Part shown: positions 1 to 11,070 of the stretch, in pieces
Position numbering within the stretch: the stretch's first letter is position 1
How the letters are laid out: each line of letters starts with the position of its first letter
Source: Lepidostoma basale
Taxonomy: Eukaryota; Arthropoda; Insecta; Trichoptera; Lepidostomatidae
Length of the DNA: 64,000 bases
Reading direction: 5' to 3'
Assembly (NCBI GenBank): GCA_022606425.2
Contig: JAHDVF020000881.1
Location: 186,001-250,000 of the forward strand
Position numbers and translations under genes: made by a program
The notes under the pieces: generated by a model
What the model was told of the DNA's origin: nothing
Database searches by the model: none
The model's input: only the letters and a program-made list of their open reading frames with translations

Positions 1-514
1 TGGGCTTTCAATTTGTGCAAAGAAAGCAGCCGAATGTCACCTCAAGGATAAAAGTTTGTGACATAAATATATAATAGTATAAAACTCATTAGAAAGAAAA
101 CAATGCTGAGGTTTATTCCAAAAGTTTAATCTTAATTATTTACTAAATTTTAATAAAATAAATATTTACTAAAATATTTTTTTAAACATATATATATATA
201 TATCAAATACTGATTTTACTTATTAATTAAAGCTATTTTGTTTATATAAAATTATGACCTTATTTTTCAGTTACTTTACAAAGACAAATTATTTTAAAAA
301 AAGGCCCGTTTTACAGATTTTATAAAATTTTATGATAATTAATATTGACAATTGAAATTTCTGGGTAGAAGTTCATTTTAAATTATGAAAACAAAAAAAA
401 TATATACGAATTTCTTTATTATTATATACGAGTATTTAGTGTTTACTTTACACTAAAAACAATTTAAATAATTAAGAAATTTTATATAATTAGTTTTACT
501 TTTCATTATTAAAA
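1..514. other. AT-rich DNA without recognised features
   Basis: No reading frame, repeat or RNA gene is supported here. The stretch is strongly AT-rich, with a short (TA)n run near 190-204 and oligo-A and oligo-T tracts. Confidence 0.6.
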
Positions 515-860
515 TTTACTCCTCGAAAAAGGCCTCCTCCATTCGCTTCCATATCACTCTGTCTTGTGCAGACTGCATCCAGGTTATTCCGACGTGTCTG
601 TTCAGATCATCCTTCCACCGTAGTTGCGGTCGCCCTGCACATCTCTTTGCTGTCCACGGTCTCCAAGTCAGCAGTCGTCTTGTCCACTTTTCATCTGAGT
701 GTCTGGCTACGTGACCTGCCCATTGCCATTTTAGAGTCGCCACAGTCGCGGATGATGTCAGTGACCTTTGTTTTTTCTCTCACCGTATCGTTTCTGACTC
801 TTTCTCTTAGGCTTATTCCTCTTTCCATGGCTCTTTGGGTCACTCGTAGAAAGAATAAGT
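515..860 (-). pseudogene. Non-LTR retrotransposon 3' end, family B copy 1
   Basis: Read on the minus strand, the DNA encodes the region after the reverse transcriptase in RTE-like elements. First comes a stretch resembling RVTQRAMERGISLRERVR (about 855-760). Then, after a one-base frame change near 745-760, come KWQWAGHVAR, WRPWTAKRCAGRP and MQSAQDRVIWKRMEEAF, ending at a stop at 516. This W-GH-R, RGRP and QDR-W signature is typical of the C-terminal tail of many insect non-LTR proteins (family knowledge). The copy is 5'-truncated and frameshifted, so it is dead. A second copy lies at 2848-3180. Confidence 0.72.
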
Positions 861-2761
861 AGAAATATACACAATTTTAATTGTTCATAAACTTCTGGTG
901 GAAACACTGAGGAAATCCGTTACGATTATTTTTTTATTAATGAAAACACAGTTTTATGAAATAAGGACACAGGAAAATTGTATATTTATTTACAAAGAAT
1001 CGTTATACTCGTATAAAGTATTGAAAGCCTTGAGAAAAATACATAATAAATTATAGTATTTTCTAACCATCAAATACACTTTTACTAACAGTTTCATGAT
1101 ATTTTTGTCGTTGTAATTAGTAATTATCAAATTATAAAATGTATTTATTAACATGTGAATTAAAATTCTTTTATATTTACCATTACTTCAAATTGTGGAT
1201 TCATAATTGAAAATACGCTTTATCTTTAACACTTTATTGAAAATAGAAATAAAATCAAAACACATTTCCCTGCTTTGTCTTAATATTTATTTTGTATATA
1301 AAATCTGTAACTACACTGATTTCTACAGCTTCTGTGTCCGGAAATATATTCGTTTTAATAAAAAAATACTATTTTAAATAAAGTGTTTTGTTTTAAAGCT
1401 GAAAAATATTGTTCAAAAATAAATATAAATTTGTTCTTTTCTAAGGAGTCTAGGATATACAAGAAACAGTGGATAGACATAATAATTGTTATTAAATACC
1501 CTCGCTTAGAATATTTGAAAAGTTCAACGGTATTAATACGTTTATTATTTCGTAAAATATTACGTGTACTTCTATCAATAAAGAATATTTCAATAGGTCT
1601 ATACTATTGAAAATAATTTTCAAAAAAAAGCAAAGTATTCCTGAATTCAAAATTCGAAAAGCGTTCTAGAGAAACATGCGTTTTACGCTAAGTTTGAAAG
1701 TGGTGCCTGTATTCTTCCTCATATTCTTTCGACAATCGCCCGCCCTACATTTCTGCTCCCCCTACCCCTCCACCGCTCCGCCCTTTCACATCCCTCTGCC
1801 AATTCTTTCTCCTCCCATTATCAGGCGTAACCAAATTAAGCACGGATTTTTATGTACACCTACATAAATAAAATGCTTACGTAATGTCTATAATGCTACA
1901 TACAATGTACACTTTATGCATACCGTTGGATTAAAAGCTCTCTTTATCGCTTACAAGGAAGCTCATCTTACTTTATTTCCGCCTTCAGATGTATGATATA
2001 AAAAGTAACTTATTACAAACCACACTGAAAGTAAAATGTATTTACTTTCATATGAAGCACTTAATTTGTTATGTGGTATTACTAAAATGTACACAATTTT
2101 ATTATTTTAGGATGTTTTAGTGCCATCCCTATTTGCTGTTGACCCGACGAAGAATAATAATGTAAAAAATCACTTAACATAATATTTTTGCGTATATGCA
2201 TTTTTTTTTTTCAAAAAGTTCCTTTCTCAAAAAAAAATATATTAATCTAAAAATCAAATGGTGTTCACCTTTCATTTAGAGACTTTTTTGCATAACAATA
2301 CAGTGTACGCCTATATTGAGAAACCAATGTCGTAATTATAATATGATCAGCTACAACATTGTATTAGTTAATGTACACTTTTATTTATGTCTAGTTCAAT
2401 ACATACATTTTCAGATGACGAACCAAAATAGTATTTTTATAGATTTTTTAGAAGATACATATTAATTTAAAGATTCGTTAATTTATTTTGCAATTATATT
2501 AAACCACACATAAATACTATTATTTTTAGATATATTTTTATATTTTATGAGAACAATATGTTACGCCATGCTACATCACATTTGATATTGCCTTAGAATG
2601 GTAAACCTGTGGTTCATAATATAGCTTCTTAAACCATGCATTTTCATTACATTTTTAATATTTCATGAACAATAATGTATGATAAAACAAAATATTAAAT
2701 GAATAGTACGTGAAAATATAATTTTATATACTATATTTTTTGTGAATGGCATTATCAGTAT
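861..2761. other. AT-rich single-copy DNA
   Basis: No gene is supported. A pyrimidine-rich island of higher GC lies at about 1740-1820. An open frame from 1676 to 1867 crosses it, but its composition is that of a CT-rich tract, not of a protein. The rest is AT-rich with short frames only. Confidence 0.5.
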
Positions 2762-2793
2762 CGGATGAAGCTTGACTACAAGCGAAACTAGTT
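2762..2793 (+). ncRNA. Hammerhead-like motif, isolated copy
   Basis: The order is CGGATGAA (degenerate CTGANGA plus one base), a five-pair stem GCTTG/CAAGC, GAAAC, and the self-complementary ACTAGT followed by T. It shares the layout of the better motifs at 18429, 19068 and 30796. U4 is changed to G and no convincing outer stem I is visible, so an active ribozyme is unlikely. The motif is isolated in AT-rich DNA. Confidence 0.3.
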
Positions 2794-2847
2794 GGCATCA
2801 ATTATGATAACCGTATACCGTGGTTAAAGTGTTTTATTATTTTATAT

Positions 2848-3180
2848 CTTCTTCTTCTTCCTCAGCCTATTCCCGTCCATTCCTGGACAAAGGCCTCCTC
2901 TATCCACTTCCATGTCACTATGTCTTGTGCAGATTGTTCGTAGTTGCGGTGGCCCTTCACTTCTCTTTGCCGTCCACGGTCTCCATGTCAGCAGTCTTCT
3001 TTTCAATTTTTATCTGAGCTTCTGGCTACGTGACCTCCCCATTGCCATTTTAGAGTCGCCATCTGGTGGATGATGTCAGAGACCATTGTTTTTTTCTCTC
3101 ACCGTATCGTGAGAGAAAAAACAATGGTCTCTGACATCAATGGTCTCTGACACCTAACATGGCTCTTTCCATGGCTCCTT
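2848..3180 (-). pseudogene. Non-LTR retrotransposon 3' end, family B copy 2
   Basis: This is a degraded minus-strand relative of 515-860. Both share the segments encoding the MERG..LRER region and the W-QWAGH and GRP blocks, but this copy has an internal deletion near 2935. Its 3' edge at 2848-2860 shows a GAA-type tail (CTTCTTCTTC on the plus strand). The segment 3072-3138 has been duplicated in inverted orientation and forms a hairpin. Confidence 0.65.
3072..3138. repeat. Near-perfect hairpin inside family B copy 2
   Basis: Arms of about 30 bases (3072-3102 and 3109-3138) are reverse complements. The only difference is one T in a T-run, and the loop is the six bases CGTATC. Normal copies of the element have only the left arm, so the right arm is a local inverted duplication. 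Part of the arm is repeated again just after 3138. Confidence 0.85.
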
Positions 3181-3982
3181 GAGTCACACATTTTATATCT
3201 ATAAGTTCATAATTATATAATTCCAAAATTAAAAAAAAATCATTGAAATGCGGAATAATGTAAGATTTGGAAAGAAGGACGATGTATTAAAAAATAATAT
3301 TAATAAAATATTTATATGATAAATGAAATGGTTGTAAGGTTGACAAGGCCTGGAGTATTCAGTAGTGGCGGAACTAAGTCTTCTGTCATATGGCTCCAGG
3401 CCCGAACTGGTGGCTGTGCGGGGCGGCTGTAGCTAGCACCTACCAGATCTCGCCTTATTCAGGAAGCATTCGATAAAAATGATTTATTACCAACCCCGTC
3501 CCAGGCGGGGATGTTATTCAAATGAGATTGATATTTAAATGGGATTATTTAAGGAGGCGGAATACGAGTAAAAAGTACTGCAGGTCTTGTGCGAATTTAA
3601 ATATTCGAATGCTTCGGAATCTTTTGTTGGTGAAAGGTTAAAGGGGGCACACCTTTAACAATAAAATGTTTTGATGAATCCTGTGTAATACAGAACCATT
3701 GTTTCAAAAATGGATTTCTGTATAACCTCATAATGAACCAAACAATTGACTACTTTGATTTAACTTCTGGATTATTCCTACATGGACCTTACAATTATAA
3801 ATCGGCTGAATCAGGGGCTGGGTAGGCTTAAAAACGACGAGTAGCTATTTCGATCTGTCAGGAACAGAGACATCTACTGTTAAGTCAACACCAAAAGAGA
3901 AAGATAGTTTCTTCAAAATTGTTGTAATTTTTTATATTAAATGTTTAAAATTAATGAAAACAATAGATAAAATTATTAATAT
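3181..3982. other. Single-copy DNA with a GC-richer island
   Basis: No gene is recognised. About 3340-3520 is more GC-rich than its surroundings and shows no repeat elsewhere in the window. It could be conserved non-coding DNA, but nothing in the sequence proves this. Confidence 0.4.
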
Positions 3983-4211
3983 GTATGAAAAAACGAGAGT
4001 TTTCAAGGAGTTTCATTATAATATTTATGCATGACATGTTTCGCCCTTCTAAGGCATTATCAAATGTATCATTATCAAACATTTGATAATGCCTTAGAAG
4101 GGCGAAACATGTCATACATAAATATTATAACAAAACTCCTTGAAAACCATCGTTTTTTCATACATATTAATAATTTAATATGGAGTTTTACATCATTGTT
4201 CAAGAAACAAT
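3983..4211. repeat. Foldback element, family G copy 1, with hammerhead-like halves
   Basis: Two arms of about 82 bases (3984-4065 and 4080-4162) form an imperfect inverted repeat around a 14-base centre. Each arm holds the GGCGAAACATGTC block joined to a GCCTT..AGGGC stem and TTTGATAATG. The right-arm motif (4083-4113) has the hammerhead layout, but C3 is T and G8 is A, so it should not cleave. The outer sequence (TGGAGTTTTACATCATTG) recurs at 24195, 48770 and 49010, which marks a family. Confidence 0.7.
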
Positions 4212-4527
4212 AAATATGGAAAACAATATTCTTGTAGAATTTTATTAGTGAGAATGGTGTGATTTCTCCTTAAAAATCAAAATATTTTACTCCTATTACA
4301 TACTATAAAACTTCTTTTAAACTGGCGTTACCTTCAAGATAATAAATTATTTAAAAAATAACGTTGTTATTTGAAATATCATGGTAGAAGTTCATTATAA
4401 TAATAAAAATAAATATATATTTTTTTAAATCTCCCTAGTACTAGCCAAGTTAACTAACACACGTTATATATAATTCTAGGTTCTTGCACTCAGTTTGTAA
4501 TAATTTTGGTTAATTTATATCGTACTC

Positions 4528-4561
4528 CCGATGATGAAGGTGTAAGCCTTCGAAACACGTC
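4528..4561 (+). ncRNA. Hammerhead-like motif, family H2
   Basis: CCGATGAT is followed by a five-pair stem GAAGG/CCTTC with a six-base loop, then GAAAC, ACGT and C. The flanks CTC (4525-4527) and GAG (4562-4564) can pair as stem I. U4 is C here. A second member of the family lies at 61298-61329 and shares the downstream sequence AAATAAACTC.AAAGTGGAA. Confidence 0.45.
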
Positions 4562-4747
4562 GAGAAAAATAAACTCCAAAGTGGAAAAAACAGTGATTTC
4601 ATTCATAAAAATTGTCATATTTATATTGAGTTAAATTCCACTTAGAGAATCCCTATGTAATAAATTATTGTTTCAATAATAAAAATCTGCAAATTATATG
4701 TAGCGGATTCGGGTTATAAACTAATATAACAAATGTAATATAGTGAA

Positions 4748-4947
4748 TTATTATTATTATTATTTTGTTGTATCGCTCTTTACATCATTAAAGCGCTACC
4801 CAAATCGATGTAAATGGTTTAACTATCATTTCGATTCTCGCGACATGCGAAAGACAGTGTGACAATCACACTGCCATCGCCGATAATCGAACCCGGGACT
4901 TTCGGGGTGGCAATCAAAGCACATTCCACTCGGCCACAAAGGTTGTC
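4748..4947 (-). repeat. tRNA-derived SINE, copy 1
   Basis: On the minus strand the element starts with a tRNA-like head. It carries an A box (TGGCCGAGTGG, 4926-4936) and a B box (GGTTCGATTATC, 4882-4893), followed by a GTGTGATTGTCACACTG hairpin, a non-tRNA body and an (ATT)n tail at 4748-4763. The A and B boxes are internal RNA polymerase III promoter elements. Other copies are at 8694-8912, 30462-30712 and 42788-43015. No amino-acid acceptor stem is preserved, so this is a SINE and not a tRNA gene. Confidence 0.85.
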
Positions 4948-5510
4948 AAATTATTGTTTTATATTTTCCTCATAATTCGGGTTGGAACTAGAATTCATTG
5001 TTAGCGTCAACAATTAAAGTCAAAGAAGCTTTTACAAGTTTTGTTTTATTTATTCATCTTAAAATAACCACCACGCTTTGCATAAATCCAAATAAATGAG
5101 CCTCTTCGTCGAGTTTTATCGGTATTTTATTATTTGTAATTTTTTATCATTACTATAGATATATGTCGTGCTTTGAGAAGTAGCTTATAAGTGCTGTGCT
5201 AAGATAGTGTTGTGAAGGCATTCTTTGGATATGTCCGGCCCAGCACGACCGCCCAATCTTCCAGGAAGGCAGAAAGTGGTCGTGGATCGTATATTAAAAG
5301 TACATTACATAATAATATGATAGAACACCTAGCCGCTTTATTACATTGTGGTGTAATAAATTATCCACTACAGCGGCAGAGAATTTGGTCCTAGACTGGG
5401 AACAGCGCAATTTATTATGTGTGAACGTATATTAATAGTCCATTATATTAAACTTTTCTTTTTTCAAATTACAAAAGCACGTGATGAATAACGTTATTTA
5501 AGAAAATTGA
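4948..5510. other. Single-copy DNA, no recognised gene
   Basis: AT-rich with a slightly GC-richer patch at 5210-5400. A 60-codon open frame at 5212-5394 shows no recognisable domain and is likely to be chance. Confidence 0.5.
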
Positions 5511-5975
5511 AAAAACTAACTAACTAGCACGCCGTCTTCCCGAAGGGGTAGGCTGAAAGAATTGACTGCCACACTTTTCTTTTCCGACATATTTCTCTCG
5601 CTTCCTCAAAATTCATACATTGTGTCATGCACGCGCGTCGATATCTCTGACCCCTCATATGGCCGACATTCATTTGATCGTGCCTCGTTTTCCTCGGTCT
5701 TCCTCTGTTTCTGGTTCCATTTACATCGTTAACATATACGTTTTTACCATTTTTTCTTCATTCATTCTTTCCATGTGTCCAACCATCTTAATGATCCTTT
5801 CATTATTTTGTTCATAACACCATCATTTGCACCGCTTTCACTTCTTATAATTTCATTCGGTACTCTGCCACACACAGAGTATCCACACATTCGTCTAAGA
5901 GATCTCATTTCTACTGCATTTATTCTACTTTCATCCTTCTTTAGCCAGTTTCATGCTTCGCCTTCATACATAAAA
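5511..5975 (-). pseudogene. RTE-like retrotransposon family A fragment
   Basis: The 3' tail on the minus strand is (GTTA)n, visible as AACTAACTAACT at 5511-5524. Upstream is DNA encoding the MTRCMN, RGRPRK and RRMCGYSVYDRVSNE blocks, broken by small indels. Homology ends near 5975, giving a 5' truncation. The arrangement matches the best copies at 28508-29090 and 60236-60912. Confidence 0.85.
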
Positions 5976-5989
5976 TAGAAAATGGAATG

Positions 5990-6300
5990 ATTTTACTTAT
6001 CTCGTTATGAAAGTTCATTTAAAATAAGAATTAAATAAAACGAAGTTTTTAAACCTCTTTTCACTTTCGCCTTTATTTCGACAACGACCGATTTCGCCAG
6101 ACTCGCTAGCATTGTAAGACCAGTATGTGATTAGTAACGTTGTTTTAGATAATCGATAATTTTAATAAAATCTCGATGGAAGTTTATTTAAAAAAATACA
6201 TAAATAAAACGATGTGTTTTAACTACTTCTACTTTTGTCTGTATTAGCAGGCTCGTTGGCATCGACAGACCAGTCTGTCGATTGTAATATTAGCAATAAT
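5990..6300 (-). repeat. Family L repeats (two minus copies)
   Basis: Two adjacent minus-strand copies (about 5990-6130 and 6150-6295) contain the family L core: GCCAGC..CCTGGC stem, GAAACCGGTCG and a conserved downstream GAACTTCCATC box. Better copies are at 17085-17238 and 48440-48600. Both copies here are mutated in the core (for example GAAATCGGTC in the first). Confidence 0.6.
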
Positions 6301-6439
6301 TTTAGTATTAAGATCGAAATGAGAATAAACGTGACAAATAAATGTTATTTTAAATCCACAGACACCTCAAATACAAGAAACACATAATTATTGCGGTATA
6401 AAACATTGCTGATACCAGTACTTGTATATGGTTCTTAGT

Positions 6440-6838
6440 GTTGGGTACTTAGCAAAATTAACGAAACTACGCTGCTGGTCTTTGAAAGGAAGGTGTTAAA
6501 CAATCTTTAGGCCTCTCTGTGAAGGTGGAATGTAGAGAGTGAGGTATAACTAGGAGCTGGAAGTACTTTACAACAAGCCCAACATGGTGAAGTTAAAAAA
6601 AATACAGCGTCTTAGATGGTTTGGACAACTCCAGCGAATGGAAGAAGATCAAATCCCAGGAAAGACCAAAACTGTGGTGGATAGATGACGATGAGGGGGA
6701 CCTCAGGGCAATTGGTGTTACAAATTGGAGAATGCGGGTGATGAACCGGGGAGAGTAGTGAAGAATTCCGGAGGAGACCGGGCCATAGTGGGCTATAGCG
6801 CCAATATTGTTGTTGTTGTTGTTAATACACAGATATCA
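6440..6838 (+). pseudogene. Non-LTR retrotransposon 3' end, family U, with (GTT)n tail
   Basis: Plus-strand translation in shifting frames gives pieces such as LVFERKVL, RLRWFGQLQRMEE and GDLRAIGVTNWR. These correspond to the post-RT region of RTE/BovB-like proteins (family knowledge). Several stops and indels interrupt it. It ends in (GTT)n at about 6818-6833, as expected for short tandem 3' tails. No second copy was seen in the window. Confidence 0.65.
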
Positions 6839-6977
6839 ATCAAATTTTAAATGTCGGCCACGTGAAGCGTCGGAAAAATGTAGGTGTGCATGACACGATG
6901 TATGAATGTGGAGGAATGAATGTTGTAATCCATTCGTTTTACGATTACCTAACTCTCCGGGGAGACGGCGTGATGTT
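6833..6977 (+). pseudogene. RTE-like family A 3' fragment
   Basis: Only the last approximately 140 bases of family A remain. They run from the AATCAAAT..TTAAATGTCGGCC block to the terminal CCGGGGAGACGGCGTGATG. The coding sense is lost to substitutions. It directly follows the (GTT)n tail of the preceding element. Confidence 0.75.
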
Positions 6978-7495
6978 TTTTTTTAAATTTTATTTATAAG
7001 ATTTAATATGGGAGTATAGTGAGAGGGATCTCATCACTGATACCCCACTATTTATGACATGAATTTTTTTATACACTATTATAACCAGTAAATATACTTA
7101 TTGTAGATTGTGAAAATTTATACATATATTTACTTAAAACTAACTAAACTAAACAATCGAGCAAAAAACAAATTACGGCAAGTAAAAATTACATTCAAAT
7201 TTAAGTTTTTTTAAAGTTAAATATAAATTACTATGATTACATCTTTAATATTTACTACACAGATAATAAATGGAGAGAGAAATGAACAAATATATAAATT
7301 TTCGGCTTGAAACAAAAAAGCAGGGAGAGTTTTGAAAATATCACGAAATAATTTATGCAAAAAAAATATAGAGTATGATTTAGAAAATTAGTACCATTTT
7401 TAATAAATTGCGGTATTATAATAGTGTTCCAGGTTAGTTAGTTAGTTTTAAATGTGTTTCCTTAAAACTTTGTAAATAAAATGAAAACTTTATAT

Positions 7496-7898
7496 GGGGG
7501 TACTATTTGCAAACCCGGCAAACTCCACCAATAATCAAAAGTGAGATATGAATTGGGTCTTATTCATAATACATTTGCACACAATTTTTATTGATTTTAA
7601 GTTTCAAATTCGGCTTCATTCTGAAGAATTTTGCTATTAAAATATAGGGTTTGTTGCAAACATGGCAACCTCCACTTGAGTGTTGCAAAGCTGGCAAACT
7701 CCAAAATGAAATTCATTATTTTACTTTAATTATCAACATAATTATGATTATTTCATGGCTGATTACTTTTAAAATACTAACTGGTTGAGATAAAAAAAAA
7801 ATATAGTGAAAAAGCGCATTTTATTAGCGTATCAGTTTTTTGCGATTTACTCAAAACATCTAATGATGGAGTTTGCCAGGTTTGCAAATAATACCCTC
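7496..7898. mobile_element. MITE-like DNA element with 32-bp inverted ends
   Basis: Left end 7496-7527 and right end 7867-7898 are inverted repeats of GGGGGTACTATTTGCAAACC plus CGGCAAACTCCA, with a few mismatches. ATAT flanks both sides (7492-7495 and 7899-7902), a possible 4-bp target duplication. Two more partial copies of the end sequence lie inside (about 7648-7675 and 7681-7703). It has no coding capacity. The superfamily is unclear. Confidence 0.75.
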
Positions 7899-8574
7899 AT
7901 ATTATGTGATGTTTTAATTTGAATTTAAATTCAGAACACTTTAAGAATGACGGTACATTGTGCGCGTGTGTGTAAAATGATATTGATCTGTGTTGTGGGA
8001 ACATAATAATACATCCTCATCCATATTGTATGGTTCCAGAAAATTGTGGAAATCCTTCGTCCATATTGGCTGACATGACAAAGAGCCGCAAGGAGCGCGG
8101 TATGAACTGCAAGCCGTCTCGTGAGCGAATCAGATTGCCCAAGTGTGCGATGCTTTGAAGGATTTGAGGGGATTTTGGATCGGAGAAGGGTATTGTCATT
8201 ATTGGGAAAATATTCTTCAAGCACATCTCGATCTAATTTCAACTGTATATCGGGGAATTTTGTCACGATTAGTTTCAGCTATATTTTCTACTTTCATATA
8301 TACTTTGTGGTATGACATTATTAATATAATAAATGTAACACTTGTGTATTTTATTTTTACACCAGTTTATTCTGTTTTATCGAACCAACCGGTTTCGGTC
8401 CCGCTGGAATATTGCTTGCAAAGTGAACTAATGTTTTAAATAATTTTTAACCAATACTTCAATTTGCAATAATGATATTATAAGTTAAATTATATTAATA
8501 CGTTCTAATTATAGATACTCCTTCTTGAATTTCATATTTGTTCACAAATATTTATCATAATATTGATGAAAACA
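7899..8574. other. Mostly single-copy DNA; weak exon-like stretch
   Basis: About 8040-8290 is GC-richer than its flanks. A plus frame from 8125 encodes a tract reading QIAQVCDALKDLRGFWIGEG, and an overlapping frame is Arg/Lys-rich. Neither has a recognised domain, and no clear splice acceptor with a pyrimidine tract precedes them. It is recorded as uncertain. Confidence 0.2.
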
Positions 8575-8650
8575 TTTTCTTGAAACATTATTTTAAAATG
8601 GGAGTCACACGTTTTGACATACTTAGGCATTATCAAATTAATTAATTAGA
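8575..8650 (-). repeat. Degenerate family G half-element
   Basis: A single arm with TAGGCATTATCAAAT, the family G core in reverse, follows a damaged remnant of the GACATGTTTCGCC block. No inverted partner is visible. Confidence 0.4.
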
Positions 8651-8693
8651 TTATTAAAAATATATAAAACAACTATGGAAAATTCATGATCTT

Positions 8694-8912
8694 TGACAAC
8701 TACACCAAAGGTCCCGGGTTCGATTCCCGGCAATGACAGTGTGATTGTCGCACTGTCTTTGGTCTGGTATAAATTCACGTGACAATAAAATTGCGATAGA
8801 TTAGCTACCTTTCACATGTCATGTGAATCAATATGATATATAGCTTTAATATTTATATCGATTTGAGTCACGCTGTAATTATGTAAAGAGCGATTCAAAA
8901 AAATAATAATAT
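8694..8912 (+). repeat. tRNA-derived SINE, copy 2 (5' truncated)
   Basis: Begins just before the B box (GGTTCGATTCC at about 8710), so the A box is lost. The GTGTGATTGTCGCACTG hairpin, the TCACATGTCATGTGAATCAA body and the AATAATAAT tail match the other copies. Confidence 0.8.
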
Positions 8913-8918
8913 CACTAT

Positions 8919-8953
8919 ACTAGCGCCATCCAATCTTAATGGATGGCGCTAGT
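8919..8953. repeat. Perfect 13-bp hairpin
   Basis: ACTAGCGCCATCC at 8919-8931 is exactly complementary to 8941-8953 around a nine-base loop. It lies between the SINE tail and the family N element. It could be a terminator-like hairpin of unknown use or a chance foldback, and no T-run follows. Confidence 0.8.
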
Positions 8954-8954
8954 G

Positions 8955-9205
8955 TATGTAGATTGAACTAAAAAATGTGAAATCCTGCGCAGCATTCTAG
9001 CATATATACATCTTCCAAAAATTTGTCAGACGTGGAGGTCGTAAGAAGGGCGGAATGGGGATGTTGTTATACATAAAGCGATGCTTAACCCAACCAATGA
9101 CAGGCTATAAGTCCTTTAAGCGCCTCGACCACCATATTCTGTTCCCAGAAAACAATTTACATCTTCGTCTCTATTGAGATACAATTAATCCTTTTTAAAA
9201 TTTAC
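8955..9205. repeat. Palindromic element family N, right half only
   Basis: Matches the centre and right arm of the complete copies at 14695-15110 and 37090-37505: TGTCAGACGTGG, GTCGTAAGAAGGGCGGAAT, AACCAATGACAGG and CATCTTCGTCTCTATTGAGA. The left arm is absent, so this is a truncated insertion. Confidence 0.75.
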
Positions 9206-10184
9206 GTTTCCCTGTGTTATTTTTCAAATGTAACCATTAACACCTCCAAAATAAAGACACATTACACTTTCGAATTACACTTCGCACAACCGTATAGAGT
9301 TTTTTTTTATACGGCTGCGTTTTATTTCAAAGTACACGTCGTTTTGTGGTTTACAAAACGACCCTTGGAGGCTGAATCTCCCCGGACTGGATTTATTCGT
9401 CGGTAAAAAATACCTGTTTCATTTTATCTATAGCAAGAAAAGTGTGTAAGTATACTTAATGTCTAATTTATGGGGTGATTCATTCTAAACGCGAGCCGGA
9501 GTTCCAGTAAATAGCAAAGGTATGAATAGCCCTCTTTACAGGAGAGATTCTTCAAAGCGGCAATTGGATAAACGTGTCTCACATTTATTTTAATCTACAT
9601 ATCTGTTTCACGAAATTGTATCTCAATTACTAACTTTAACCATAAATTACTTTTTAAATGCTTATCCTAACCTGCTTATCGGACTAACTATGCTCAGAGT
9701 GCGGCGGTGTACCGGACGTGCGACATGTACAATAAGTGCTTTAATAACATCGATGTGTTCCATCTTAATGAAAGTGATTTAAAAAAAAATAGTTGGAGTT
9801 ACCCTTCGGGGCGAATAAAACTAGTTACTTTACTTTTTTTTTCTTGTCATTTTCTTTTTTTTACCTTTTAAATTATATTTCATTTTTAATACTACTAGTT
9901 TTCTCTTTACCTTATAAATGTGTTACTTTATTCTTCTTATATATTTAACCTTATGTCAGTTGTTATATAATATTTGTGGTAGCATGTAATTGGCCTTGTT
10001 TTGTTGTCTCTGTGTGTTTATATTCATATACTAAAATTGCTGTTTGTTACCCTCAATAATAATAAATAAATAAATAAAAAAAGCATTCGTTTTAAAATAC
10101 TGCCAGATTACATCCAGATGAATAACACGTGAAAAAAGACTATGAAAACTGGAATGACTGCGTCGAAGAGCACGTAAGGAGACT
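9206..10184. other. Single-copy DNA; possible retroelement 3' tail at 10050
   Basis: Nothing coding is recognised. About 9660-9800 is GC-richer. (AATA)-type units at 10052-10080 end a stretch that could be the 3' UTR of an old non-LTR element, but no protein homology supports that. Confidence 0.4.
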
Positions 10185-10440
10185 TTTTTTTAGATTTTTT
10201 TATGGCCGAGTCATAGAGGGGTCTCTCCGCTTACCCGAAGCTGTTATCAGCGCAGCGGCGCCATTCATCAGCTTCACTTCACTCGTGCACTTTCTAGGCC
10301 CGTCTTCCGTCCATGCGGGAATTAGGTTAAAAAAAAAGAATATATGTACTTATATTTGCAACCAAGGGGGACCCAGACCACATTTAAGCTACGCTACTCT
10401 CCCTCGATGTCCCGCCGTACACACATATCAATACACTCTT
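10185..10440. repeat. Repeat family Y copy 1
   Basis: Shares CATCAGCTTCACTT, TAGGCCCGTC and flanking blocks with 31735-31920 (AAGCTGTTAT before, a purine-rich stretch after). It is GC-richer than its neighbours. No A or B box or reading frame is convincing, so it is an interspersed repeat of unknown class. Confidence 0.5.
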
Positions 10441-10649
10441 ATTAATTAATTATTTAAGGAGACTGGGAATATTTGAAAGGATATGGGTAGTCAGGGACAA
10501 AAGTTAACAGCGAACTAAGGAATTTATGGGTTTCGCTGTTTTAGGGGTAGCCAAGAATTATGGTGATGAAAACACTATTATTAATGTACCATATACTTCT
10601 TTTATTTCTTTAATTTACAAGAAGCGTGATTCGCCCGCGGCGCGCCATT

Positions 10650-10846
10650 GAGGCCGAGGAAAACGTGGCGCGATAAAATAAATTACGGCCACATGATGAG
10701 TTCGAGGAATCGATGCGCGTGCATGACACGATGTATTAACGTTGAGGATGCGAGAAAAGTATGCCAGGAAAGAAAAATGTTGTGGTCTATCCTTTCTCAA
10801 TACCCCTATGGGGAGACGACGTGATAGTTATTTAATTAGTTATATT
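10650..10846 (+). pseudogene. RTE-like family A 3' fragment
   Basis: Covers the last approximately 200 bases of family A, from the RPRKTW block (AGGCCGAGGAAAACGTGG) through GCATGACACGATGTAT to GGGGAGACGACGTGATAG. The GTTA tail is degenerate. Deletions in the HDQINQ block break the frame. Confidence 0.8.
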
Positions 10847-11070
10847 ATCCATTATTTATGAAGTTCATTTTTATTTATCAACTTCATCAGTTTATTTTTA
10901 ATATCGATAGCTTAATATATAAATTTTGTTTGTCGAAATTACAGTCTATAGAGATTATTGAAGGTTGAGGAAATAATTTTGTAAAACTCCATTATTAATT
11001 CATAATAGAACGATTGTTGGGTGATTTTAAGTAGATTTAACTTATAAAATAAATAGTGACAAATTTGTTT

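Noticed and set aside
1676..1867. Small secreted-protein-like frame
   Set aside because: Hydrophobic and proline-rich because of a CT-rich tract. No other coding evidence.
4083..4113. Active ribozyme in family G
   Set aside because: C3 and G8 of the core are changed (TTGATAA). The same TTTGATAATG form occurs in other copies, so the family itself appears inactive.
8125..8439. Exon-like plus frame with ALKDLRGFWIGEG
   Set aside because: No acceptor with a pyrimidine tract, frame quickly becomes AT-driven, and two frames look equally plausible. Kept only as an uncertain note.
10129..10449. 106-codon frame over repeat Y
   Set aside because: Crosses repeat boundaries and ends in unrelated sequence. 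No domain or start context.
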